A DNA stretch of 64,000 bases from JAOUJD01 sp963726405 (GTDB lineage: Bacteria; Pseudomonadota; Gammaproteobacteria; Burkholderiales; Burkholderiaceae_F), in assembly GCA_963726405.1 (NCBI GenBank), contig CAVSCF010000001.1, positions 434,001 to 498,000 on the forward strand, written 5' to 3'. The number at the start of each line of letters is the position of its first letter. Within the stretch, counting starts at the first letter, position 1. The notes under the pieces are model-generated. The model saw nothing but the letters and a program-made list of their open reading frames with translations, was not told the origin of the DNA and did no database searches. The position numbers and the translations under genes were made by a program. Positions 1-8,640 of this stretch are shown here, in pieces.

Positions 1-170
1 AGTCCTGACACGCGCATCCATTGCCCACCTCGCAAGATTCACACACCGACTGGATGGACAGTGTAGAAACCGCGCGAGCCCGGCACGGCGAAAGTGGAGT
101 TTCAGGAGCGCAGGAACAGCGTGTTACGGCGACCGTGGCCGCCGAAACGGCGGAGGTCCGACTGACGCAG

Positions 171-647
171 TCAGGGCAGCGGATAGCCGCGAAACGGCTT
201 GATGGTCTGCAGTTCGGGCTTGGAGGTGATCTTCTCGACGCCGAGCGCGGGGTCGTCGGTCCACGCGTTGGTCAGTTCGCGGTAATGATCGAGATCGCGG
301 CACGCCAGTCGCAGTACATAGTCGCACTGGCCCGAGACGAGGAAGCACTCGACCACCTCGTCGGCGTTCCGGATGCGTTGCTCGAATCGCGCGTGCGTCG
401 CCTGGGACTGGTCCTTCAACGTCACCTCCACGACGATCGTCAGCAGGGTGCCGCCGAGCTTGCGCGGGTCGACCATCGCCATGTAGCCGCTGATCAGGCC
501 GCTGCGTTCCAGGCGGCGCATGCGATCCAGGCAGGCACGCGGGCTCAGTGCGATGCGTTCCGAGAGGTCCTGGTTCGTGATGCGCCCGTCGTTCTGCAGG
601 ATCTCGAGGATCCGGCGATCGATCCGGTCGAGTTCGCGCGTGGCCAT
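171..647 (-). CDS. Lrp/AsnC family transcriptional regulator
   Basis: This is a 158-residue protein of normal Lrp/AsnC length. Residues about 6-60 form the winged helix-turn-helix (start LDRIDRRILEILQNDGRIT, recognition region LSPRACLDRMRRLE). Residues about 70-150 form the RAM/AsnC ligand-binding domain, with the typical VSGQCDYVLRL strand. Members bind DNA as octamers or dimers and respond to amino acids. It lies 50 bases downstream of a GlcG-like gene on the same strand. Similar regulators often control proline or branched-chain catabolism, and putA is about 8 kb away, but no direct link is visible. The ATG start fits the domain boundary. The family call is secure; the target is unknown. 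Confidence 0.93.
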   Translation of the reverse strand: MATRELDRIDRRILEILQNDGRITNQDLSERIALSPRACLDRMRRLERSGLISGYMAMVDPRKLGGTLLTIVVEVTLKDQSQATHARFEQRIRNADEVVECFLVSGQCDYVLRLACRDLDHYRELTNAWTDDPALGVEKITSKPELQTIKPFRGYPLP

Positions 648-697
648 GGCGTCAGTATACGAAGCCGCCGATTCGGCAGCGCGGGCGGCCGATGACG

Positions 698-1099
698 TCA
701 GGCGAGCGCGGCGACTGCCGCCTTGGCGATCTGCGCATCCTCGGCCGACTTCACGCCCGATACGCCGACCGCTCCGACGACGTGACCGTCGACGATGACA
801 GGCACGCCGCCCTCCAGCATGCCCTGCAGCGGCGCCGACAGGAACGACGTACGGCCCTGGTTGATCATGTCTTCGTAGACCTTCGTTTCACGCTTGCCCA
901 TGGCGGCCGCGCGCGCTTTCTCCGGAGCGATGTAGCTGGAGATCGGCGCCACGCCGTCGAAGCGATGCAGCAGCAGAAGGTGGCCGCCGTCGTCGCAGAC
1001 GGCGATCACCACGTTCCACTGGTTCTTCTTCGCCTCGGCTTCGCCGGCTGCGGCCATCCTGCGCGCGTCGTCGAGCGTCAGCATCGGTTTCGTCTTCAT
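698..1099 (-). CDS. GlcG/HbpS family heme-binding-like protein
   Basis: This 133-residue single-domain protein matches the GlcG/HbpS (DUF336) fold. It has an N-terminal LTLDDARRMAAAGEAEAKK helix, the strand VVIAVCDDGGHLLLLHRFDG, and a C-terminal glycine-rich GAVGVSGVKSAEDAQIA segment. Some members bind heme or sense redox; others sit in glycolate or aromatic degradation operons with unknown function. The start is supported by a strong AGGAGG ribosome site just upstream on the minus strand. No signal peptide is evident, so a cytoplasmic location is likely. The ligand cannot be judged from the sequence. Confidence 0.88.
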   Translation of the reverse strand: MKTKPMLTLDDARRMAAAGEAEAKKNQWNVVIAVCDDGGHLLLLHRFDGVAPISSYIAPEKARAAAMGKRETKVYEDMINQGRTSFLSAPLQGMLEGGVPVIVDGHVVGAVGVSGVKSAEDAQIAKAAVAALA

Positions 1100-1144
1100 C
1101 GTCTGTCCTCCTGTTTGGGTCGGGTCAGCATCGGCTGGACCCGT

Positions 1145-1897
1145 TCAACTGCCGAGCAACCGGTACCAGACGCGCGAAACCCACTCGCGCAAAGCGTAGT
1201 AGGAAACCGTCAGCGCAGTGGCACGTGGCATCAATTCGCCGACCGTGAAGGCGCGTTGCGCCACGTAGTCGGTCGGGGCGGGGATCACGCTGAAACCGGC
1301 GACTTCGAATGCCCGCTGCGAGCGCGGCATGTGAATGGCCTTGGTCACGAGCACGACGCGCTGGATGCCGAGGGGCTTGAGGTCCTTCGCCGCCATCTCG
1401 GCGTTGCCCCGCGTCGTCGCTGCCGCGTTGTCGACCCACTTCGGTGCAATGCCGTAGTCCTCCACCAGGACCTTCGCCATCAGGTCGGCCTCGGAATGCT
1501 TCGCGCCGCCCGGCACTCCGCCGGTGACATACACGGGCAGCCCGCTCTGTCGTGCAAGGCGCGCTCCGTAGCGCACCCGCTGCAACGTGAAGTCGTTGAC
1601 CGTCTCGCCGCCCCATTCGATGGCGCTGCGGTTCAGTCCGCCGGCGAGGATGACGATCGCCTGCGCGGACTTGAGCTCGCCCGCCGCGAGCGGCGGCGGT
1701 TCGAGTCCGCGCGCGATGGCTCCCGCGACCGCCGGCATGGCCAGCGCGAGCAGGGCGAGTTGAGACGCCGCCATCAGCAGGATCGCGAACCGGCGACGGC
1801 TCCGCAGCAGCAGCAGCCCGAGCAGCGTCAGCAGCACGAGCGATGTCGGCGGCAGGACGAGGGCGGACAGGAAATAGCTGAAGGAGACTGGTTCCAC
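1145..1897 (-). CDS. YdcF/ElyC family protein (DUF218)
   Basis: The protein is about 250 residues. Two hydrophobic N-terminal segments (roughly residues 5-28 and 35-58) are followed by a soluble DUF218 domain with VILAGGLNR, YVTGGVPGGAKHSEADLMA and the acidic/Asn stretch NAAATTRGNAEMAA. The family includes E. coli ElyC and SanA, membrane-anchored proteins tied to envelope integrity and lipid carrier metabolism; the reaction is not settled. The start is uncertain: GTG at 1897 is used here, TTG at 1912 is also in frame, and neither has a clear ribosome site. It reads away from the prpE terminator just upstream, so it probably has its own promoter. Confidence 0.85.
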   Translation of the reverse strand: MEPVSFSYFLSALVLPPTSLVLLTLLGLLLLRSRRRFAILLMAASQLALLALAMPAVAGAIARGLEPPPLAAGELKSAQAIVILAGGLNRSAIEWGGETVNDFTLQRVRYGARLARQSGLPVYVTGGVPGGAKHSEADLMAKVLVEDYGIAPKWVDNAAATTRGNAEMAAKDLKPLGIQRVVLVTKAIHMPRSQRAFEVAGFSVIPAPTDYVAQRAFTVGELMPRATALTVSYYALREWVSRVWYRLLGS

Positions 1898-1910
1898 GGC
1901 GGGACGAATC

Positions 1911-1950
1911 AAACGAAAACGGCCGCGAGCTTACGCGAGCTCGCGGCCGT
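1911..1950 (-). terminator. Rho-independent terminator of prpE
   Basis: A perfect 12-bp inverted repeat (1919-1930 with 1939-1950, 8-base loop) lies just after the prpE stop. On the minus strand it is followed by TTTTCGTTT. The stem is very GC rich, so this should end prpE transcription before the YdcF gene. Confidence 0.85.
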
Positions 1951-1968
1951 GTTCGGTGAGATGCGCGG

Positions 1969-3864
1969 TTAGCCGCGCACCGCGTTCTGGATCTGCTCGA
2001 GCGCCGTCGGATCCTCGATCGTCGTCAGGTCGCCCGGGTCGCGGCCTTCGCACAGCGCCTGGATCGACCGCCGCAGCAGCTTGCCCGACCGCGTCTTCGG
2101 CAGGCTGCTGACGAAGTGCACGCGCGCGGGCCGGGCGACGGCGCCCAGCTGACCATCGACGACCTTCATCAGCTCGCCTTCGTGAGCCATCCGCTTCTCG
2201 AGTGTGTCGGCCTTGCCGGGATCCTTCAGGATCACGAAGCCGACGGCGACCTGTCCCTTGAGCTGGTCGGCCACGCCGACCACGGCCACCTCCGCCACGT
2301 TCGGGTGCGACGACAGGGACTCCTCGATCTCGCGCGTACCGAGGCGGTGGCCGGCGACGTTGATCACGTCGTCCGTGCGGCCGAGGATGAAGAAGTAGCC
2401 GTCCTCGTCGCGGATGCCCCAGTCGAATGTCGAGTAGACCTGCCGGTTCGGCACGCTGGTCCAGTAGGTCTTGACGAAGCGCTCGTCGTCGCCCCACACC
2501 GTGGTCATGCATCCCGGAGGCAGCGGACCCTCGATCGCCACCACGCCCTTCTCGTGGTGCTGAGTGATCTCCTCGCCGGTCGCTTCGTTGAAGATCTTGA
2601 CGTTGTAACCGTAGCAGGGAAGGCCGGGCGATCCGAACTTCGAGGGCAGCGGCTCGACGCCGCGCGGGATGGCGAGAATCGGCCAGCCCGTCTCCGTCTG
2701 CCAGTAGTTGTCGATCACCGGCTTGCCAATGCCGTCGGCGATCCAGCGCCCGGTCGGCTCGTCGAGCGGTTCGCCCGCGAGGAACAGCAGTCGCAGCGAG
2801 GACAGGTCGTACTTCGTCAGCAGCGCGGGATCCTGCTTCTTCAGCACGCGGATCGCGGTCGGCGACGAGAACATCGACGTCACCTTGTACTTCTCCACGA
2901 TGCTCCACCAGATGCCGCCGTCGGGCCGGATCGGCGTGCCTTCGTACATGATCGTCGCCATGCCGACGAGCAGCGGCCCGTAGACGATGTAGCTGTGTCC
3001 GACGACCCAGCCGATGTCGCTGGTGGAGAAGTAGGTCTCTCCGGGCTTGCCGCAGAAGATGAGGCTCATCGACGCGGCCAGCGCAACCGCGTACCCGCCG
3101 GTGTCGCGCTGCACGCCCTTCGGCTTGCCGGTCGTGCCCGAGGTGTAGAGGATGTACGACGGCTCGCTCGATTCGAGCCATTCGCACGGCACCTCGTCGT
3201 TCATGTGCTCCGCGCGTTGCTTGGCGTAATCGAGGTCTCGCCCCGGCACCATCGCCGCGGGCGCCAGTCCGCGATTGACCATCAGCACGTGCTTGGGCGG
3301 TGACTTCGACAGCGCAATCGCTTCGTCGAGCAGATGCTTGTACGGCACGGGCTTGCCCGCGCGCGAGCCGGCGTCGGCGCTGACGATGACCTTCGGAGTG
3401 GCGTCGTCGATGCGCGTGGCGAGGCTGACCGAAGCGAAACCGCCGAACACCACCGAGTGGATGGCGCCGATGCGAGCGCAGGCGAGCATCGCGAACGTCG
3501 CTTCAGGGACCATCGGCATGTAGATGAGGACGCGATCCCCGCGACCGACGCCGAGCCCCTTGAGGATGCCGGCCATCCGGTTCACTTCGCGGTACAGCTG
3601 CGCGAAGGTGTAGGTCTTCTCCTCGTTGGTCTCGGTGGAGATGTAGATGAGCGCCGCCTGGTCCTTGCGCGCGGCAAGGTGGCGGTCGACGGCGTTGTGA
3701 CACAGATTGGTGGTGCCGCCCACGAACCACTTCGCGAACGGCGGCCTCGAGTAATCGAGGACTTGCTTGAACGGCTGCTTCCAATCGATCAGTGCAGCCT
3801 GTTCGGCCCAGAACCCCTGCGGGTCACTGATCGATTTACCTTGGAACTCCTTGTACGTCGTCAT
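1969..3864 (-). CDS. prpE: Propionate--CoA ligase
   Basis: The 631-residue enzyme belongs to the acetyl/propionyl-CoA synthetase family (ANL superfamily). It makes propionyl-CoA from propionate, ATP and CoA for the methylcitrate route. The nucleotide-binding motif YTSGTTGKPKGV is present, as is the C-terminal catalytic lysine in SLPKTRSGKLLRRS. The N-terminus (YKEFQGKSISDPQGFW) is typical of PrpE rather than Acs, and the length fits. No other prp genes are adjacent. The upstream response-regulator gene overlaps its 5' end by 29 bases, so the two may be cotranscribed; a strong terminator follows. An acetyl-CoA synthetase role is possible but less likely. Confidence 0.95.
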   Translation of the reverse strand: MTTYKEFQGKSISDPQGFWAEQAALIDWKQPFKQVLDYSRPPFAKWFVGGTTNLCHNAVDRHLAARKDQAALIYISTETNEEKTYTFAQLYREVNRMAGILKGLGVGRGDRVLIYMPMVPEATFAMLACARIGAIHSVVFGGFASVSLATRIDDATPKVIVSADAGSRAGKPVPYKHLLDEAIALSKSPPKHVLMVNRGLAPAAMVPGRDLDYAKQRAEHMNDEVPCEWLESSEPSYILYTSGTTGKPKGVQRDTGGYAVALAASMSLIFCGKPGETYFSTSDIGWVVGHSYIVYGPLLVGMATIMYEGTPIRPDGGIWWSIVEKYKVTSMFSSPTAIRVLKKQDPALLTKYDLSSLRLLFLAGEPLDEPTGRWIADGIGKPVIDNYWQTETGWPILAIPRGVEPLPSKFGSPGLPCYGYNVKIFNEATGEEITQHHEKGVVAIEGPLPPGCMTTVWGDDERFVKTYWTSVPNRQVYSTFDWGIRDEDGYFFILGRTDDVINVAGHRLGTREIEESLSSHPNVAEVAVVGVADQLKGQVAVGFVILKDPGKADTLEKRMAHEGELMKVVDGQLGAVARPARVHFVSSLPKTRSGKLLRRSIQALCEGRDPGDLTTIEDPTALEQIQNAVRG

Positions 3865-5017
3865 GCAGGCCTCCCTCCGCAGGTGTCGCTTGTAGTTCTT
3901 TCTGTTGTCGCACCAGCTTCAGCAACGGTGCAACCTGCTCGAGCAATCTTGGCAGATGCGCCACCACTTCGGCTGCCCGGCCGGCGCGAATGAGCGCCAG
4001 CGCGAGGTTGATGTCCATCGAGCCCTCTTCCGGCTTGGGATCGATGCTTCCCGGCGATACTCCTTCGGAGGTGCCGAGGATGATGCGACGCGACCGATTC
4101 TGCTGAGCCTGCGCGGCCCGCTTTTGAGCCAGCGCACGAAGTTCCTCCGCGCCGCGCCTCAATTCCTCGGACAAGGTCGCCAGGCCGATGCACGTCCACA
4201 CCTCGACACCGGGGCCGGCCGCCTCGACGTTCTCCAGCACCTTCCTCAGCCGCGCGGCGAACCGCAGCACGCCCGAGAGGCCGGAGGAGGGCGTCGCCAC
4301 GCAGAACTCGAACTTGTCCGTCCTGGTGCCGAGGTCCTCCAGTCGAATCGAGGCGGCCAATGCGCGGCCGACGAGTTTGATTCGCTGGTCGGTCTCCCCA
4401 TCCCAAGTCTCACTTTTGGGCATGGAAAGTTCGACCCGCACGCAGATCACCGCTACGTCGGAAAGGTTGCGCCGGGCGAAGGAAATGAGCTTCTCGACCT
4501 GCTTGTCGAAGAAGGGCTGATTCAGCAGTTCCGTATCGGAGTCGACGGTGCGTGAAGATTCCAGCGACGCCTGGCTCTCTGCCAGCGCCTCGCGCGTGGT
4601 CGACAGGCGCACCAGCACTTCCATGCGGGCCAGCAGTTCGGCCGCGCCGACGCCCTTGCGTATGAAGTCCGTGGCGCCGAGTCCGGCCGCACGTTCCCGC
4701 TCTGCGACCTCGTCCTCGCCCGAGATGATCACGATCGGAAGCTCGCGGATCCGCTGCACCTTGGAACTGCGCACGCGGTTGAGGAGTTCGAAGCCGTCGA
4801 CTTTCGGCATCGTCAGGTCGCTGATGACCACACGGATCGACGAGTCGAGCAGGATGGCCTGCCAGGCGGCTTCGCCATCGGTCACTTCCCGGATGTCGAA
4901 GCGATCCTTCAGGTGCTGGACGATCGACGCCCGAACGATGCGGGAGTCGTCCGCAATCAGCACGCGCGGCCTGGCTGGTCCGCTACCCGTTGTACTTTTT
5001 TGTGATTCGTTCGGCAC
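3836..5017 (-). CDS. Response regulator with degenerate GGDEF-like domain
   Basis: This is a 393-residue two-domain protein. Residues about 17-135 are a receiver domain with acidic pair D23/D24, phospho-acceptor D67 (in VVISDLTMPK), and the conserved Lys in FIRKGVGA. Residues about 165-320 align with a diguanylate cyclase fold (DTELLNQPFFDKQVEK at the start), but the GG(D/E)EF position reads RTDKFEF, so catalysis is unlikely. A helical tail of about 60 residues follows. There is no adjacent kinase. The 3' end overlaps prpE by 29 bases, suggesting translational coupling. It probably signals by protein contact or as a c-di-GMP/GTP binder, but this is inference. Confidence 0.88.
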   Translation of the reverse strand: MPNESQKSTTGSGPARPRVLIADDSRIVRASIVQHLKDRFDIREVTDGEAAWQAILLDSSIRVVISDLTMPKVDGFELLNRVRSSKVQRIRELPIVIISGEDEVAERERAAGLGATDFIRKGVGAAELLARMEVLVRLSTTREALAESQASLESSRTVDSDTELLNQPFFDKQVEKLISFARRNLSDVAVICVRVELSMPKSETWDGETDQRIKLVGRALAASIRLEDLGTRTDKFEFCVATPSSGLSGVLRFAARLRKVLENVEAAGPGVEVWTCIGLATLSEELRRGAEELRALAQKRAAQAQQNRSRRIILGTSEGVSPGSIDPKPEEGSMDINLALALIRAGRAAEVVAHLPRLLEQVAPLLKLVRQQKELQATPAEGGLHDDVQGVPR

Positions 5018-5169
5018 GACGATCTCTTGGTTCGGTCCCGTCGGTTAGCGGCCGCGTTGGACGTTGCACTTTAACCGAATTGTTCGGCGTAACTTGCGGA
5101 GTTCTTTAGGTTTTCTCGCTGGAATGCGCTATTTTGCGGCCCGTTGCAGGCGATCGGTGCGACGGGCAG

Positions 5170-5733
5170 ATGAGCGGTCAAAGGCATGCTTGGCGGATCG
5201 GGGTGGTGGGGGGCGCGATGCTCTCCCTGCTCGCCATGAACGCCTTCGCCCAGGAACGCGTGGCAGCCTCGCGTGCGGACGTCGTCGTGCAGGCGCTCTC
5301 GCTGCTGGGCACCCCGTACCGGTTCGGTGGTGCAACCCCGGAAAGCGGGTTCGACTGCAGCGGGCTTGTCCGCCATGTCTTCGCATCGGTCCTCAACCGC
5401 GACCTGCCGCGTCGGTCCGAGGAGATCAGCGGATTCGGCGAACCGGTGTCCCGCGCTGAACTGCAGCCCGGCGATCTTGTCTTCTTCAATACCCTGCGAC
5501 GAGCGTTCTCGCACGTTGCGATCTACATCGGCGAGGGCCGGTTCGTCCATGCGCCCGCCAAGAACGGGCGCGTGCGTATCGAAGGTCTCGACGATCGGTA
5601 CTGGGCGACGCGCTTCGATGGGGCACGCCGGCTCCTCGACGAGGATCCGGCCACGGCGATCCCCTCGCCATCGTTCACGGCTCCCGGGTCTTCCGCGGTT
5701 GGTTTTCCCATCGAGCGTCCGCCCGGACCCTAG
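5170..5733 (+). CDS. NlpC/P60 family peptidoglycan hydrolase
   Basis: This exported cysteine peptidase has 187 residues. From the ATG chosen here there is a signal peptide of about 28 residues ending near AFAQ. The NlpC/P60 domain follows: GTPYRFGGATPESGFDCSG supplies the catalytic Cys, FSHVAIYIG the first His and RFVHAP the second polar residue. Such enzymes cleave D-Glu-DAP bonds in stem peptides during wall growth. A TTG at 5134 would add 12 residues ahead of the signal peptide and is less likely. It is divergent from the response-regulator gene, with about 150 bases between them. Its substrate is inferred from the family only. Confidence 0.93.
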   Translation: MSGQRHAWRIGVVGGAMLSLLAMNAFAQERVAASRADVVVQALSLLGTPYRFGGATPESGFDCSGLVRHVFASVLNRDLPRRSEEISGFGEPVSRAELQPGDLVFFNTLRRAFSHVAIYIGEGRFVHAPAKNGRVRIEGLDDRYWATRFDGARRLLDEDPATAIPSPSFTAPGSSAVGFPIERPPGP

Positions 5734-5769
5734 CGACAATTCCCGTCCGTTGATGAAGGTCAATCGGGC

Positions 5770-5806
5770 GCAAATGAGAATTGTTTGCATTTGAGAATCA
5801 TTTGCG
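5770..5806 (+). promoter_or_regulatory. Tandem Fur box
   Basis: Two overlapping Fur-like elements, TGAGAATTGTTTGCAT and TTGAGAATCATTTGC, form a 37-base AT-rich run in otherwise GC-rich DNA. They resemble the 7-1-7 Fur consensus (TGATAATNATTATCA). They lie about 100 bases before the iron-binding protein gene, which fits iron repression of that gene. Confidence 0.8.
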
Positions 5807-5908
5807 TTAACGTTCCTGTCGTCGGCTCGGGTCTGCTGCGCGATCCTCCCCCCGCCAGCCGGTCCGGCCGACGTTTTTCCCCGATCGCACTTACGACACG
5901 GACGACGC

Positions 5909-6985
5909 ATGAAGCGCTTTTTTTCCCTGAACGAACAGTTGGAGGTCGGCTTGCGCCGGCTGATGCAGGCCGCGGTCGTGGGCGGCCTGGTCGTTGCGGC
6001 CTTCGTCCCGCTCAAAGGCGAGGCGCAGGAGAAACTGCTCAACCTGTACTCCGCCCGGCACTACCAGACCGACGAGGCGCTGTACGCCGATTTCACCAGG
6101 CAGACAGGCATCAAGATCAACCGGATCGAACTCGGCGACGAGCAGTTGCTGCAACGGTTGCGCACCGAAGGTGCGGCGAGTCCCGCCGACGTCGTCCTGC
6201 TGGTGGACGCTGCCCGGCTATGGCGCGCCCAGATCGATGGCCTGTTCCAGCCTGTCCAGTCCAAGGTGCTGAACGAACGGATTCCGGCCAACCTGCGCTC
6301 CAACGACGGGACGTGGTTCGGATTCTCCAGTCGCGCGCGCGTGATCGTTTACGACAAGGCCCGGGTCAAACCTGAAGACGTCGACACGTACGAGAAACTC
6401 GCCGACCCGAAGAACAAGGGCAAGGTCTGCACGCGTTCGGGGTCCCATCCCTACATGCTGTCGCTCATCGGTTCCCTGGTCGAACGCCTGGGCGAAGCAA
6501 AGACGGAGGAGTGGGCCAAGGGCATGGTGGCGAACATGGCGCGCCCGCCGCGCGGCGGCGACACCGACCAGATCAAGGGCGTGGCCGCGGGCGAGTGCGG
6601 CGTCGCGCTGACGAACACCTACTACTGGGTGAGGCTCGTGCGGTCCGCCGATCCGAAGGACAAGGAAGTCGTTTCGAAGGTCGGCTTCCTGTGGCCGAAC
6701 CAGTCGACGACCGGTACGCACATGAACATCTCCGGGGGCGGCGTGGCGAAGAACGCCCCGCACAAGGAGAACGCCGTCGCGTTCCTGGAGTACCTGACGA
6801 GCCCGAAGGCGCAGGCGTACTTCGCCGAGGGCAACAACGAGTGGCCGGTCGTGAAGAATGCGGTGACCAACAATCCGGCCCTGGCCGAGCTTGGCACCCC
6901 GAAAGCGGAGAACGTTCCGATCGCCACGATCGGCAAGAACCAGATCGCGGCCCAGCGCATCCTCGATCGCGTCGGCTATCGCTGA
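5909..6985 (+). CDS. Periplasmic Fe(III)-binding protein of an ABC transporter (FbpA/FutA type)
   Basis: The protein has 358 residues with a long, positively charged signal sequence (cleavage near residue 40 before QEKLLNLYSARHY). The mature part is a class of ferric-binding protein that holds Fe(III) through tyrosines; the adjacent pair Y238-Y239 in ALTNTYYWVR is the usual C-terminal-lobe ligand pair. Members deliver iron to an inner-membrane permease and ATPase. Neither of those partners is nearby, so it is an orphan binding protein here. The tandem Fur box upstream supports iron regulation. The start ATG gives an unusually long n-region; ATG codons further in (for example the Met of RLMQAAVVGG) would give a shorter signal peptide. 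Confidence 0.93.
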   Translation: MKRFFSLNEQLEVGLRRLMQAAVVGGLVVAAFVPLKGEAQEKLLNLYSARHYQTDEALYADFTRQTGIKINRIELGDEQLLQRLRTEGAASPADVVLLVDAARLWRAQIDGLFQPVQSKVLNERIPANLRSNDGTWFGFSSRARVIVYDKARVKPEDVDTYEKLADPKNKGKVCTRSGSHPYMLSLIGSLVERLGEAKTEEWAKGMVANMARPPRGGDTDQIKGVAAGECGVALTNTYYWVRLVRSADPKDKEVVSKVGFLWPNQSTTGTHMNISGGGVAKNAPHKENAVAFLEYLTSPKAQAYFAEGNNEWPVVKNAVTNNPALAELGTPKAENVPIATIGKNQIAAQRILDRVGYR

Positions 6986-7044
6986 TCTATTCGCGGCCTC
7001 GCGCACGCCGATAAGATGCGCGCCTCGGACCCACCGGGGCGCGC

Positions 7045-8640
7045 ATGTCGTCTCCTTCCCTTGATGTCGTCATCGTCGGCGCCGGCCACAACGGCCTGAC
7101 CTGCGCCTGCTACCTCGCGGAAGCTGGACTCAGGGTTCGGATCGTCGAGCGTCGTTCGGTCGTTGGCGGAGCGGCGGTCACCGAGGAGTTCCACCCGGGC
7201 TTCCGCAATTCGACGGCCAGTTACACCGTCAGCCTGCTGAACCCGAAGGTCATCCGGGATCTCCGGCTCGCGGCGCACGGGCTTCGGATCGTCGAACGAC
7301 CGTTTTCCAACTTTGTCCCGCTGCCCGACGGACGCTCGCTCAAGTTCGGGGGAGACCTCGCGCAGACCCAGGCGGCCGTGGCGAACTTCTCGCCCCGCGA
7401 CGCCGAGCGACTGCCCGCGTATTACGCAAGGCTCGACCGGGTTGCCGACCAGTTGAAGCAATGGGTGCTCCGGGCGCCGCCGAATCTCGGAGGACCCTTC
7501 GTGATCGAAGGCTGGCGCGACCTCGTCGCGGGCGCGCAGTTGCTCCTGCAGATGGGACGGCTGCCGCGCGAAGGGCAGCGCGATCTCGTCGACTTCTTCA
7601 CGAAAAGCGCGGGCGACTGGCTCGACAGCTGGTTCGAGTCGGAACCCCTGAAGGCGGTGCTCGGCTGGGACTCGGTCGTCGGCAATTACGCCAGTCCGTA
7701 CGCCGCTGGATCCGCCTACGTGCTTCTTCATCACTGCTTCGGTGAAGTGAACGGAAAACCGGGCAAGTGGGGTCACGCGATCGGCGGCATGGGTGCCATC
7801 ACGCAGGCGATGGCGGCCGAAGCCCGCGCGAGGGGCGTCGAAATCTCCGTGGATTCGCCGGTCCGGCGGGTCGTCGTCGAGAACGGCGCTGCGACGGGTG
7901 TCGAACTCGACTCCGGCGAAGTCATCCGCGCGCGTGCCGTCGCCGCCAACGTCAACCCGAAGCTTCTGTATCGGCGGCTGATCGACACGAGCCATCTTCC
8001 GGCCGACTTCAACGAGGCGATGCAGCGCTACAAGTGCGGCTCCGGCACCTTCCGCATCAACGTGGCGTTGCGCGAACTGCCCGACTTCTCGGCCGTGGCC
8101 GGCACGCACTCGCAGCCGCATCACGCAAGCGGGATCGTGTTCGCGCCCTCGCTCGCCTACATGGATGCCGCCTGGCACAGCGCGGTGGCCCAGGGGTATG
8201 CCGCGCGGCCGATCGTCGAGATGCTGATCCCGAGCGTGGTGGACGACACGCTTGCCCCGCCCGGCGCGCATGTCGCGAGTCTCTTCTGCCAGCAGTTCAA
8301 GCCGGATGCGGAATGGAGTTCGCTGAAGGAACCGGCGGTGCAGGCGATCTTCGACGTCGTGCAGTCCTACTGTCCCAACTTCCGCGATGTGCTGCTCGGC
8401 TGGCGTGCGCTATCGCCGGCCGATCTCGAAAGCGAGTTCGGCCTGGTCGGGGGCGACATCTTCCATGGCCAGTTGTCGCTCGACCAGTTGTTCTCGATGC
8501 GGCCGACGATGGGCTACGCGAAATACCGGGGGCCCTTGAAGAGCCTGTATCACTGCGGGTCGGGCGCACATCCGGGCGGTGGGGTGACCGGCGCTCCCGG
8601 ACATAACGCCGCGCGCGAGATGCTGCGGGATCTGCGCTAG
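7045..8640 (+). CDS. FAD-dependent oxidoreductase, phytoene desaturase/PYROXD2-like
   Basis: This 531-residue flavoprotein opens with the dinucleotide-binding motif VIVGAGHNGLTCACYLAEAG, followed by VGGAAVTEEFHPGF. Near the C-terminus it carries the FAD-contacting segment YHCGSGAHPGGGVTGAPGHNAAREML. This pattern places it in the CrtI/PYROXD2 clade of amine-oxidase-like enzymes rather than among true carotenoid desaturases; no other carotenoid genes are present. The substrate is unknown. The last four bases (CTAG) are shared with the end of putA on the other strand, so the two genes converge with overlapping stops. TAAGAT at 7012 is a possible -10 element. Confidence 0.9.
   Translation: MSSPSLDVVIVGAGHNGLTCACYLAEAGLRVRIVERRSVVGGAAVTEEFHPGFRNSTASYTVSLLNPKVIRDLRLAAHGLRIVERPFSNFVPLPDGRSLKFGGDLAQTQAAVANFSPRDAERLPAYYARLDRVADQLKQWVLRAPPNLGGPFVIEGWRDLVAGAQLLLQMGRLPREGQRDLVDFFTKSAGDWLDSWFESEPLKAVLGWDSVVGNYASPYAAGSAYVLLHHCFGEVNGKPGKWGHAIGGMGAITQAMAAEARARGVEISVDSPVRRVVVENGAATGVELDSGEVIRARAVAANVNPKLLYRRLIDTSHLPADFNEAMQRYKCGSGTFRINVALRELPDFSAVAGTHSQPHHASGIVFAPSLAYMDAAWHSAVAQGYAARPIVEMLIPSVVDDTLAPPGAHVASLFCQQFKPDAEWSSLKEPAVQAIFDVVQSYCPNFRDVLLGWRALSPADLESEFGLVGGDIFHGQLSLDQLFSMRPTMGYAKYRGPLKSLYHCGSGAHPGGGVTGAPGHNAAREMLRDLR

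Noticed and set aside
1..170. Left edge of the window before the Lrp gene
   Set aside because: No convincing frame, RNA or promoter could be supported there.
1931..3187. Long open frame of over 400 codons on the minus strand in another frame of prpE
   Set aside because: Arg/Gly/Asp-rich translation typical of a GC-rich shadow frame; prpE in the same place has full family motifs.
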